A stretch of 6,889 nucleotides of DNA from an uncultured Candidatus Saccharibacteria bacterium (GCA_946886435.1 CAMPIR010000039.1:1-6889), one strand, 5' to 3'; counted from the stretch's first letter, positions 1-6,293 are shown. The notes: generated by a model from the sequence alone, not told the origin. Program-made: numbers and translations.

Positions 1-918
1 CAGGTCGAACCAAGCGCCTGCTTTGCCAACGATACCGTGGATCACGGCTAGGTCGAGAACGTCACCGGTGCGAGAGATCCCCTCGTTATACATGATGTCG
101 AACTCAGCAACTCGGAACGGCGGAGCGATCTTGTTCTTCACTACCTTAACCTTCGTCCGGTTACCGATAATCTCTTCACCTTGTTTTATCTGACCGATAC
201 GGCGGATGTCGAGACGTACGCTTGCATAGAACTTGAGCGCGTTACCACCAGTTGTGGTCTCTGGATTACCGAACATCACGCCAATCTTCATACGGATCTG
301 GTTGATAAAGATGACAGTAGTCTTGCTCTTGCTGATAATACCCGTCAGCTTACGGAGCGCTTGGCTCATCAAACGCGCCTGGAGACCCATGTGGCTGTCG
401 CCCATCTCGCCGTCTATCTCAGCTTGCGGTACCAGGGCGGCAACCGAGTCAACAACAACAAGGTCGACCGCGCTCGAACGAACGAGAGTCTCAGCAATCT
501 CGAGCGCCTGTTCACCATTGTCAGGCTGTGAGACGAGAAGGTTATCGGTATCAACGCCGAGACGCTTTGCGTAGGCAGGATCAAGGGCATGCTCAGCGTC
601 GATAAACGCAGCCGTGCCACCCTGACGCTGAACTTCAGCGATCGCATGCAGTGTCAGCGTCGTTTTACCAGAACTTTCAGGGCCATAGATTTCGATGATG
701 CGACCCTTTGGGTAGCCGCCGCCGAGGGCGATATCGAGACTCAGTGCACCTGAGGGGATGAGTTCAACATCTACTTTGTGCGCTTCGCCGAGCTTCATGA
801 TCGAACCGTCACCAAACTGTTTGGTAATCTGATCCATCGCGAGACCAAGTGCTTTTATTTTGCCCTCATTGTCCGGTTTTTCAGCAGAAACCGCTGCTTT
901 TTCAGTCTTCTTTGCCAT
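1..918 (-). CDS. recA: RecA recombinase, C-terminus cut off by the window edge
   Basis: RecA coats single-stranded DNA, searches for homology and drives strand exchange in the cytoplasm. The first 306 residues are visible; the reading frame is open through base 1, so about 60 residues would be missing compared with the E. coli protein. Seen directly: Walker A GPESSGKT at residues 79-86, the catalytic glutamate in AEHALDP (E109), Walker B VDLVVVD at 151-157, the signature Q207 in [10 protein letters not shown], and K229, F230 and R235 in the subunit-interface/ATP-sensing segment. All of these sit exactly 13 residues later than in E. coli, so the N-terminus carries a short lysine-rich extension. 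The ATG at 918 is chosen because a good Shine-Dalgarno (923-929) and a sigma70-like promoter lie just upstream. The gene is divergent from the pilin gene. No recognisable LexA/SOS box is seen between them. Identification is certain. Confidence 0.99.
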   Translation of the reverse strand, partial: MAKKTEKAAVSAEKPDNEGKIKALGLAMDQITKQFGDGSIMKLGEAHKVDVELIPSGALSLDIALGGGYPKGRIIEIYGPESSGKTTLTLHAIAEVQRQGGTAAFIDAEHALDPAYAKRLGVDTDNLLVSQPDNGEQALEIAETLVRSSAVDLVVVDSVAALVPQAEIDGEMGDSHMGLQARLMSQALRKLTGIISKSKTTVIFINQIRMKIGVMFGNPETTTGGNALKFYASVRLDIRRIGQIKQGEEIIGNRTKVKVVKNKIAPPFRVAEFDIMYNEGISRTGDVLDLAVIHGIVGKAGAWFDL

Positions 919-922
919 ACTA

Positions 923-929
923 CTCCTCC
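923..929 (-). promoter_or_regulatory. recA Shine-Dalgarno
   Basis: On the minus strand GGAGGAG lies four bases before the recA ATG (core GGAGG has a six-base spacer). It is the only strong Shine-Dalgarno in the window and fixes the recA start at 918. Confidence 0.85.
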
Positions 930-946
930 GTTTGCGGTATCTTTCT

Positions 947-976
947 AGTATAGCGCTTTGCTACAATAGTTAGCAA
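947..976 (-). promoter_or_regulatory. recA promoter, sigma70-like
   Basis: The minus strand shows TTGCTA (971-976; 4 of 6 to TTGACA), an 18-base spacer and TATACT (947-952). Transcription would start near 940, giving a leader of roughly 20 bases that contains the Shine-Dalgarno. The -35 box touches the first base of the divergent pilin ATG, so the two promoters are interlocked. This is a prediction from consensus only. Confidence 0.6.
959..967 (+). promoter_or_regulatory. Extended -10 promoter of the pilin gene, probably leaderless
   Basis: TGC followed directly by TACAAT (962-967) is an extended -10 element (TGnTATAAT type). Eight bases separate it from the pilin ATG at 976, so the transcript should begin at or next to the start codon. 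There is no matching -35 at 16-18 bases and no Shine-Dalgarno. It lies inside the spacer of the opposing recA promoter. Confidence 0.6.
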
Positions 977-1365
977 TGAAGACATCCCAAGGATTTACGA
1001 TCGTCGAGTTCCTCGTCGCCATAGTGCTACTGGCTGTCGTAGGCGGAATTGGCCTAAGCCAGTATGGGTCGTTGAAATCCATGCATCGGGACCAAAGCCG
1101 CAAGGTTGCGATCAACGCTATGCACCATAACCTCAAAGAAGTTGTGTTTCCAACGTTAAAAGCTTACCCCCGAGTCCTCAGCGCTGCGCAGCTAAAAGCC
1201 ATGGACAAAGACCTCCTGAAGGATCCAACCGGGAAAATGATTGGTACGAAGGACTCAGACTATCGCTATGAACCAACCGGCTGTAACGGTGGTGATCTTT
1301 GCGAGGATTACACACTACGCGCCAACCTTGAGCTCGAAACAGACTTCGTAAAGAGCAGCCTCTAG
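976..1365 (+). CDS. Type IV pilin-like / type II secretion pseudopilin-like protein
   Basis: A 129-residue small prepilin. The N-terminus MKTSQG ends in the glycine that prepilin peptidase (PilD) cuts after; the mature protein would begin F7-T-I-V-E11, with phenylalanine at +1 (the methylated residue) and the conserved glutamate at +5. Residues 7-27 form one hydrophobic helix that serves as membrane anchor and pilus-core segment. The remainder is a short globular head with two cysteines, C103 and C109, near the C-terminus, probably a disulfide-closed loop. The start at 976 gives a typical six-residue leader and sits eight bases after a -10 box. The gene stands alone: divergent from recA, convergent with the PH-domain gene (six bases between stops), and no pilus assembly gene is in view. 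Whether it is a major pilin, minor pilin or competence pseudopilin cannot be told from the sequence. Confidence 0.85.
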   Translation: MKTSQGFTIVEFLVAIVLLAVVGGIGLSQYGSLKSMHRDQSRKVAINAMHHNLKEVVFPTLKAYPRVLSAAQLKAMDKDLLKDPTGKMIGTKDSDYRYEPTGCNGGDLCEDYTLRANLELETDFVKSSL

Positions 1366-1371
1366 CAAAGT

Positions 1372-2172
1372 CTAGTTGCTCGGCTCGTTGTCGTTCTCGA
1401 TCGGGCGGAAGTTTTTAAACGCTTCGACCGCGTTGTTGAGTGTATCGACTTCGTTTTTTGGCTTTGCGACAAAGTTAAACCTATAGGTCGTCTCTTCACC
1501 TTCGGTCGAAAGCCGAATTGCGCCATAATTGAGCAATGTCTGTAGTATTCCCTGCTGACGATAGCTAGCATCTTCGATATTCGCCAGGCTAATTGTTTGG
1601 TCTTTTTTCGAAAACAGACTAGTCTGGATGTGCTGAATCACGCTTTCGTTAGTGAGAAAGAACCGGTTAGCCCGGTAGACTACCGTGGCGATGATACCGC
1701 CGAGAACAAAGAGCGCCGCAGCCAGCAGTAGAACCATACCCCCGCTGAAAATGGCTTCACCTGATAGCTCCCTGCCTCCGAGGAATGTGTCGGTATTAAG
1801 CAGGAGTGGCAGACCGACAACAACGACCAGCACGGCAAGCGCCACAACGAGCCAGATCGAAAAAAGTCCGATCGGATGTCGTTGTACGGCACTGATGACG
1901 TACTCCCCCTCGCTGAGGTTCAGACTAGGGTAGCGCTTCATTGATTCATCGTGCTTGGCTTTGACTTCGTCGGAAACATCGGGCTGATGAGGGTCGACAG
2001 CACGCGTCATATAGACAACTTGCGGCGACTGGGCGGTAGTTCCAGGCTGCGGCTCGGGCTGTGATTGCGCTGGAGGATGGGCGTAAAGCGGCTGACCATT
2101 CTGGTCATATGCTACCGGCTTAGGCGCAGTGCCGCCGGATGACTGAGGTGGTACCTTGGGCTGCTCGTTCAT
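1372..2172 (-). CDS. bPH_2-type PH-domain membrane protein with Pro/Gln-rich N-terminus
   Basis: A 266-residue predicted membrane protein. Residues 1-60 are rich in Pro, Gln and Ser and look disordered; two hydrophobic helices follow at about 101-125 and 141-166; residues 167-252 resemble the bacterial PH domain bPH_2 (YdbS-like), with RFFLTNESVI, the IEDASYRQQGI segment, LLNYGAIRL and a VAKPKNEVD motif. The domain should lie on the cytoplasmic side. Its ligand and role are unknown. The frame is open back to an ATG at 2232, but that start would overlap ruvB by 44 bases. The ATG at 2172 is preferred because it lies 16 bases after the ruvB stop and seven bases after a TATACT box. It may also be read through from ruvAB. 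The 3' end converges on the pilin gene with no obvious terminator. Confidence 0.85.
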   Translation of the reverse strand: MNEQPKVPPQSSGGTAPKPVAYDQNGQPLYAHPPAQSQPEPQPGTTAQSPQVVYMTRAVDPHQPDVSDEVKAKHDESMKRYPSLNLSEGEYVISAVQRHPIGLFSIWLVVALAVLVVVVGLPLLLNTDTFLGGRELSGEAIFSGGMVLLLAAALFVLGGIIATVVYRANRFFLTNESVIQHIQTSLFSKKDQTISLANIEDASYRQQGILQTLLNYGAIRLSTEGEETTYRFNFVAKPKNEVDTLNNAVEAFKNFRPIENDNEPSN

Positions 2173-2179
2173 ACCTACC

Positions 2180-2185
2180 AGTATA
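2180..2185 (-). promoter_or_regulatory. -10 box of the PH-domain gene, leaderless arrangement
   Basis: TATACT on the minus strand lies in the 16-base gap after ruvB, with exactly seven bases to the ATG at 2172. No convincing -35 is seen. A second -10-like TATAAT (2201-2206, minus) lies within the ruvB 3' end and could give a leadered transcript instead. The seven-base spacing recurs at ruvA and ruvC. Confidence 0.5.
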
Positions 2186-2188
2186 TCG

Positions 2189-3205
2189 CTAATCGGGGGT
2201 ATTATATGGTTTATTGAGGTGTTTGTAGGCACGGGGGGTCACTTTGCGGCCACGGGGAGTTCGTTCCAGAAAACCGATCTGGAGTAGATAGGGTTCATAA
2301 AAATCTTCGATCGTTGTCGTTTCATCACCGGTCAAGGCTGCGATTGTATTGAGACCAATCGGGCGGTCCTGATAGTTATCGATGATACTACTAAGTAAGT
2401 TGCGGTCGGCCGGATCAAGCCCGTGCTCATCAATCTCGAGTAGTGCCAGGGCTTTAGTCGTTATCACGGTGTCGATGATCCCGTCACCGTTGACATCGGC
2501 ATAGTCACGAACACGTTTGAGCAGACGGTTAGCGATGCGGGGGGTCAATCGCGCGCGTGTCGAAAGCATCGTTGATGATTCCGGGTGGATTGTCGTGCCG
2601 AGAATCTTTGCGGCTCTGGTTATGATCTGACCGATTTCATCTGGCGTATAGAACTCAAGCCGATAAAGATGCCCAAAACGGTCGCGCAGCGGCGCAGCGA
2701 GACTGCCGGTACGCGTCGTTGCGCCGATGACGGTGAACTTTGGTAAGTCGAGTCGTATTGAACGAGCCGCAGGCCCTTTGCCGATCACGATATCGAGCTT
2801 GTAGTCCTCCATGGCGCTATAGAGAACTTCTTCGACTGCTCGACTCAGGCGGTGAATCTCATCGATAAACAAGATGTCACCATCGGCGAGGTTTGTCAGG
2901 ATACTTGCCAAATCTCCCGCTCGTTCGATAGCCGGGCCAGCGGTAACGCGGATGTTGGCTCCCATCTCGTTTGCAATCACTGTGGCCATGGTCGTTTTGC
3001 CGAGACCAGGAGGACCATAGAGCAGTACGTGATCAATCGGTTCACTGCGTTTTTTAGCGGCATCGATAGCGAGACGTAAGTTTTTCTTGAGCCGCGCCTG
3101 GCCGATGTATTCATCAAAGCTCTGCGGACGTAGCGTTACTTCGATGTGCTGTTCTTCGGTATCATCCTGATGCGGCGTCGTGTCAACGATTCGCTCGATA
3201 GCCAT
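2189..3205 (-). CDS. ruvB: Holliday junction branch-migration ATPase RuvB
   Basis: RuvB is the AAA+ hexameric motor that pulls DNA through the RuvA-bound Holliday junction. The 338-residue length is typical. Seen: N-terminal [12 protein letters not shown] (25-36), Walker A GPPGLGKT (64-71), Walker B ILFIDEIH (111-118), sensor 1 GATTR (161-165), the arginine-finger region PLRDRFG (172-178), sensor 2 TPRIANRLL (221-229) and the winged-helix end with [17 protein letters not shown] (304-320). One oddity: the residue before TPR is Leu220 where most RuvB proteins have Gly; the codon is TTG. The start ATG overlaps the ruvA stop by one base (TAATG), which implies translational coupling; a weak purine stretch (GAGAGGGAA) precedes it. 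It is encoded as ruvA-ruvB, the normal order. Confidence 0.99.
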   Translation of the reverse strand: MAIERIVDTTPHQDDTEEQHIEVTLRPQSFDEYIGQARLKKNLRLAIDAAKKRSEPIDHVLLYGPPGLGKTTMATVIANEMGANIRVTAGPAIERAGDLASILTNLADGDILFIDEIHRLSRAVEEVLYSAMEDYKLDIVIGKGPAARSIRLDLPKFTVIGATTRTGSLAAPLRDRFGHLYRLEFYTPDEIGQIITRAAKILGTTIHPESSTMLSTRARLTPRIANRLLKRVRDYADVNGDGIIDTVITTKALALLEIDEHGLDPADRNLLSSIIDNYQDRPIGLNTIAALTGDETTTIEDFYEPYLLQIGFLERTPRGRKVTPRAYKHLNKPYNTPD

Positions 3206-3783
3206 TAGTTGTTCCCTCTCAGCGCTTGCGTGATGCGATGGTTCGTCGGCAACGCTGGGTCAATTCCTTCAAGCGCCTTTGTTGCGTCGGCGAGCGTGTA
3301 GCCGAGCGCTATTAAGGCTTCGAGCGCTTCGTCATTGACGTTCAGCTCGGACTGCACTGGCTGCGATGATCCGTAGTGAGTAGGCAAACCGACTTTGTCG
3401 CTCAGGTCGACCACGACTCGCTCGGCCGATTTCTTGCCGACACCGCTGGCCTTAGTGATATAAGCAACGTCGCCGTTTGCGATTGCATTACGCACCTGTT
3501 CAGCCGCACCGAGGCTCAGGATAGCAAGCGCTGCTTTCGGCCCGATGCCCTGTACGGTTATAAGTAGCTCGAACAGCTTCTTTGCGGCAAGTGAAGAAAA
3601 GCCAAAGAGATCCTCAGCCTGTTCGCGAATATGATGATAGGTGTAGAACTTTGTCTGAGTATCAAGCTGGGTTGCCTCGAAATCGCCCAGACTGACCTGG
3701 ACTTCGTAGCCTACCCCGTGCACATCAACGATAACTGACCCGGCAAACTTTTCAACGATTTTTCCCTCGACATGTGCGATCAT
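3205..3783 (-). CDS. ruvA: Holliday junction-binding protein RuvA
   Basis: RuvA tetramers hold the Holliday junction open and square and recruit RuvB. The 192-residue protein begins MIAHVEGKI, the usual RuvA N-terminal strand. Domain I (OB fold) spans about 1-62; domain II has two helix-hairpin-helix motifs, VQGIGPK (77-83) and ASGVGKK (112-118, followed by SAERVVVDL); a flexible linker (about 132-146) leads to the C-terminal RuvB-binding domain III (about 147-192). The acidic pin reads REQA (53-56) instead of the common REDA. The frame is open upstream to 3921, overlapping the divergent gene, and there is an alternative ATG at 3792. The start at 3783 is preferred because it matches the family N-terminus and because the 3792 ATG lies within a TATAAT box. 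ruvB follows with a one-base overlap. Confidence 0.97.
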   Translation of the reverse strand: MIAHVEGKIVEKFAGSVIVDVHGVGYEVQVSLGDFEATQLDTQTKFYTYHHIREQAEDLFGFSSLAAKKLFELLITVQGIGPKAALAILSLGAAEQVRNAIANGDVAYITKASGVGKKSAERVVVDLSDKVGLPTHYGSSQPVQSELNVNDEALEALIALGYTLADATKALEGIDPALPTNHRITQALRGNN

Positions 3784-3790
3784 ATATTTC

Positions 3791-3796
3791 ATTATA
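3791..3796 (-). promoter_or_regulatory. ruvA -10 box (perfect TATAAT), leaderless arrangement
   Basis: On the minus strand a consensus TATAAT is followed by seven bases and the ruvA ATG at 3783. The box itself supplies the first two bases of the alternative ATG at 3792, so that start would fall upstream of the expected transcription start and cannot be used on this transcript. No -35 match is present at normal spacing and there is no Shine-Dalgarno. Confidence 0.6.
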
Positions 3797-3797
3797 C

Positions 3798-3826
3798 GTG
3801 ACAACGTACTATTTCGGTGGTAGTAT
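3798..3826 (+). promoter_or_regulatory. Promoter of the 3833 gene, leaderless arrangement
   Basis: GTGACA (3798-3803; 5 of 6 to TTGACA), a 17-base spacer ending in TGG, then TAGTAT (3821-3826) form an extended -10 promoter. Six bases separate it from the ATG at 3833, with no Shine-Dalgarno. Its -35 box is one base from the ruvA -10 box on the other strand, so the two promoters should compete for polymerase. Confidence 0.65.
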
Positions 3827-3832
3827 CTGCCT

Positions 3833-4306
3833 ATGACCCGTGAGATGGATCTGACACACAAGATAGAAGACACGATAGAGCGACTCCAGAAACTGCTGCC
3901 GTACGTTGCTAGAGATGCCAAACGCTACAGAAACGCAACAGATTTCGTCGAGAAATCACGCGAACTACACCTAGCCGCAAGAGCAATTGATGAAGTGATT
4001 CCGTATCCGGGTTTCGGGCACCACGGTCCAGCTATTCGGGTCCGGATAGGTGCGCACGCCGTCGAAGGCTACAGTATGCACAAACTCCAATATGATTTTA
4101 TAGAAGCAAACTTTGAAGTCGTTGAGCCAGGTGAAGAATACGACCTACGAGCTAGATACCATGCCCGCACCGATGTAATCGGTAGTGTTCACACGCAGCC
4201 CATCTACGGGCAGCGGCGCTACTTCGATCTCGCAACACTTGGCCGCACTCTGGAAGATGGCGGCGAACTCAGTGTCAGCCAACCCGGCTCATCATCGAAT
4301 AAGTGA
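3833..4306 (+). CDS. Unrecognised 157-residue soluble protein
   Basis: I do not recognise this family. The protein lacks a signal peptide, membrane segments and cysteines, so it is probably cytoplasmic. Residues 1-55 look helical and charged (a possible short helical hairpin rich in Arg, Lys and Glu). A Gly/His stretch PGFGHHGPAIRVRIG (59-73) follows, then alternating hydrophobic and charged segments with many aromatics (YSMHKLQYDF, RARYHARTD, YGQRRYFDL) that suggest a small beta-rich domain. The tail PGSSSNK looks disordered. Reality of the gene is supported by a good promoter six bases before the ATG and a composition unlike a shadow frame. It is divergent from ruvA and its last 32 bases overlap the 3' end of convergent ruvC. 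It separates ruvC from ruvAB, but a role in recombination is only a guess from position. An internal ATG at 3845 is the alternative start. Confidence 0.75.
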   Translation: MTREMDLTHKIEDTIERLQKLLPYVARDAKRYRNATDFVEKSRELHLAARAIDEVIPYPGFGHHGPAIRVRIGAHAVEGYSMHKLQYDFIEANFEVVEPGEEYDLRARYHARTDVIGSVHTQPIYGQRRYFDLATLGRTLEDGGELSVSQPGSSSNK

Positions 4307-4751
4307 TGGCGGCGGCGAGCGCATCGGCGCAGTCGTCTGGTTTCGGGACTTCCCTCAAGCCGAGATGCATGCGCACCATTTCCTGAACCTGTTTCTTGTC
4401 CGCTTTACCGTAGCCAGTCAATGTTTGTTTGATTTGCATCGGCGTGTATTCGGCGATCTCGAGCTTTGCTTTGCGACCAGTCAGCATCGCAACACCACGC
4501 GCATGCGAGACGCTCATCGCGGTCGTGACGTTACGGGCAAAAAACAGTTTTTCGATCGACATCACGCTCGGCTTGGTCTCTTTGATGATCTCCGTCAGAC
4601 TGTCGAAGATATCCTCGAGCCGTTCATCGAGAGGTGTATGGGCGGGAGTCCTGATCACACCGGCGTCGACCATTTTCGCCTTGCCGCCGACAACATCAAT
4701 CACACCGAAGCCGAGGATGCCTGTGCCTGGATCGATACCGATGATTCTCAT
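4275..4751 (-). CDS. ruvC: Holliday junction resolvase RuvC
   Basis: RuvC is the dimeric, Mg2+-dependent RNase H-fold endonuclease that cuts Holliday junctions symmetrically. The 158-residue length is typical. All four acidic catalytic residues are visible: D7 in GIDPG, E67 in SIEKLFF, and D140 and D143 in DDCADALA. The aromatic pair F70-F71 after the catalytic glutamate and the ARGVA segment (84-88) also fit the family. The start at 4751 gives the canonical MRIIGIDPGT N-terminus. It lies 15 bases after the envelope-protein stop and may be transcribed from that gene, but a TATACT box seven bases before the ATG suggests its own leaderless transcript. The last 32 bases overlap the convergent 3833 gene. 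Unlike in many bacteria it is not next to ruvA. Confidence 0.98.
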   Translation of the reverse strand: MRIIGIDPGTGILGFGVIDVVGGKAKMVDAGVIRTPAHTPLDERLEDIFDSLTEIIKETKPSVMSIEKLFFARNVTTAMSVSHARGVAMLTGRKAKLEIAEYTPMQIKQTLTGYGKADKKQVQEMVRMHLGLREVPKPDDCADALAAAITYSMMSRVG

Positions 4752-4758
4752 AGAACCA

Positions 4759-4764
4759 AGTATA
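4759..4764 (-). promoter_or_regulatory. ruvC -10 box, leaderless arrangement
   Basis: TATACT on the minus strand lies between the envelope-protein stop (4767-4769) and ruvC, seven bases before the ruvC ATG. No -35 match stands at 16-18 bases and no Shine-Dalgarno is present. Read-through from the upstream gene remains possible. Confidence 0.5.
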
Positions 4765-4766
4765 CG

Positions 4767-6287
4767 TTACTTGCCAGCGCTTGAGCCCGCGAGCCGACGC
4801 AACAGCCGTAGCAGTTCATAGCGCCACTCATAAAAGCCATAGCCGAGCGCGCCCATACCTGCGGTTACGATGAGCGCTGTCTTGAGTGATGAACCACTGC
4901 CCTGCTCAGTATCGGCAGCAGCGGGAGAAGCGAGCACACTAGCACCCGCAAGGCTTTTGCGGCAGCGATTTGTTTCCGGATTGCGTTCGTAGCCTGACTC
5001 ACACGGAACAAGTGACGACGCTATGCTCACCACTTTTCGGCAGCGATTCGTAGCTGGATTTCGCTCTTCACCCTCATCGCATGGCGTCAATGAAACGCTT
5101 GCGAGCGTCGCAATAGAGCGACAGCGATTCGTGACCGGGTTTCGCTCCTTGCCCTCTTCGCAGGTCGCAAGTGCGCTAACCGCCTCTTCGATGGAGCGGC
5201 AACGGTTCGTTTCGGGGTTACGATACTTGCCCGCTGGACATGCGGTCGGCTCGGGCAATACGTCTAGCTCCGCGAGTACTTCAGGAAATACGTTTGCTCC
5301 CGTTGGGTTTGGCGTACCCCACCTCCAGGTACTATCGCTTTCATCCAGCGCCCATGATCGATTGATAAAATCTTCGCTTCCGGCATCGGCATAGCTTGTC
5401 AGCGTTTCGTCATAACGCTGGATACCGTAGCTATCCTCGAGCCACAGATACCCGCCGCTGTTGGTAAGCGAAAGTAGCTCGCCATCGTCACGAAGCCGCA
5501 TTAGCACGTAGCCGTCATGATGAGATGCATACGCCAGTGAAAAAGTATTCGTGACCGACTCGCTGCCGGTGTCTGTCCTGAGCCGATAATCAGGCAATGT
5601 CGTTATATCGAATCCAGGTAGTGCTTTTAGTTTTATAAAATCACCGCACGTCGGATCGACCGAAAACGGCTCGCAAGCTTTTGCACGCGGCGACACCTCG
5701 ACGATACGCAGCAGTGGGGTCATCGGAACCTGATAGAGCAAGTCAGCGTACAGGCTTCCCTCAAAGTTCCCGAACGTCACAGAGCTATAGCCGGTTGAGG
5801 TTTTGCCGCGCTGCTGAATACTGTTGTTCGTTTTTAGTACCGCTGGACCGCTTGCTGGTGCGAACCCGGGCAGTACTACTGCCAGTGAGTTTAGCGTAAC
5901 CGGTGACGGCATGAGCGTCGGAGCAAAGTGTCCGACCGCCGCATCCGAAAGCAGCCCCTCCGTCGATATGAGTACGTGGCTGTGTGGTCGCATCAGCCCT
6001 GATAGTGACATTGCTTCATATGTCTGACCATCTCCTGCGTAACCGTATAGGAGTCTACCACCCTCAAGTGAAATAACTTCGCTTGAGTTGTTGTATAGCT
6101 GCACAAGCTCGAGCGAACTATCATTTATCAGATACGCTGTGAGCAGAATAGGCGAATTCGGCAGTGACTGCGGGGTCGGCTCAGGTATCGGCACTGCGAC
6201 TATAGCCTGAGCATGCTGGGGAGTAGCTAAAAGCAGCAGCACTCCAACAAACACAACACCTACGGCAAGACGGTAGACACGGCTCAT
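4767..6287 (-). CDS. Predicted envelope protein: signal peptide, two lamin-tail-like domains, four Cys-bounded repeats, C-terminal membrane anchor
   Basis: A 506-residue exported protein. Residues 1-28 form a signal peptide with a hydrophobic core and an AQA cleavage motif (26-28). Residues about 46-140 and about 191-333 look like lamin-tail (LTD) domains: each has a short strand then a D/N-rich turn and a hydrophobic strand pattern (ELVQLYNNSSEVISLEG; DFIKLKALPG), and the second ends in the typical W-x-W-G-TPNPTGAN. Residues 350-442 hold four repeats of C-x2-G-x2-RNPxTNRC-R, period 26-27. A Gly/Ser linker leads to one membrane helix (about 468-486) and a basic tail (YELLRLLRRLAG). The N-terminal and middle parts would face outside with the tail in the cytoplasm. 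No LPxTG is present. It lies between yebC and ruvC but looks unrelated to repair. Function is unknown; adhesion or wall contact is speculation, and the LTD call rests on pattern only. Confidence 0.85.
   Translation of the reverse strand: MSRVYRLAVGVVFVGVLLLLATPQHAQAIVAVPIPEPTPQSLPNSPILLTAYLINDSSLELVQLYNNSSEVISLEGGRLLYGYAGDGQTYEAMSLSGLMRPHSHVLISTEGLLSDAAVGHFAPTLMPSPVTLNSLAVVLPGFAPASGPAVLKTNNSIQQRGKTSTGYSSVTFGNFEGSLYADLLYQVPMTPLLRIVEVSPRAKACEPFSVDPTCGDFIKLKALPGFDITTLPDYRLRTDTGSESVTNTFSLAYASHHDGYVLMRLRDDGELLSLTNSGGYLWLEDSYGIQRYDETLTSYADAGSEDFINRSWALDESDSTWRWGTPNPTGANVFPEVLAELDVLPEPTACPAGKYRNPETNRCRSIEEAVSALATCEEGKERNPVTNRCRSIATLASVSLTPCDEGEERNPATNRCRKVVSIASSLVPCESGYERNPETNRCRKSLAGASVLASPAAADTEQGSGSSLKTALIVTAGMGALGYGFYEWRYELLRLLRRLAGSSAGK
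4962..5240 (-). repeat. Four in-frame C-x12-C protein repeats
   Basis: Within the envelope protein, cysteine pairs fall at residues 350/363, 376/389, 403/416 and 429/442, so the period is 26, 27 and 26 residues. The shared core is RNPxTNRCR; between repeats lie about 12 variable Ser/Ala/Val-rich residues. Each repeat could close one disulfide. The codons for identical residues differ between copies (for example the CGT, CGA and CGC codons for arginine), so these are old duplications kept by selection on protein sequence, not fresh DNA copies. Confidence 0.9.
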
Positions 6288-6293
6288 GCCGAT

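Noticed and set aside
181..574. Two plus-strand open frames opposite recA.
   Set aside because: They mirror conserved recA codons on the other strand and carry no recognisable domain or start signal.
919..975. Search for an SOS (LexA) box in front of recA.
   Set aside because: Neither a CTG-N10-CAG type nor a GAAC-N4-GTTC type palindrome is present, so no SOS operator is claimed.
2173..2232. Longer PH-domain protein start adding 20 residues.
   Set aside because: It would overlap the ruvB coding end by 44 bases and lies upstream of the TATACT box placed seven bases before the ATG at 2172.
2471..2497. [10 protein letters not shown] segment in RuvB resembling a dockerin/EF-hand calcium loop.
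   Set aside because: It falls at the loop that follows RVRDYA in normal RuvB proteins, is single, and lacks the flanking helices and second copy of a dockerin. The resemblance is a coincidence of Asp/Gly-rich loop composition.
3784..3921. Longer RuvA start giving 46 extra N-terminal residues.
   Set aside because: The extension overlaps the divergent 3833 gene, is unlike RuvA, and is upstream of the TATAAT box that precedes the canonical MIAHVEG start.
4185..4784. A 199-residue plus-strand open frame opposite ruvC.
   Set aside because: It lies antisense to a certain gene, has a His/Arg/Asp-rich composition typical of a shadow frame, and has no start signals.
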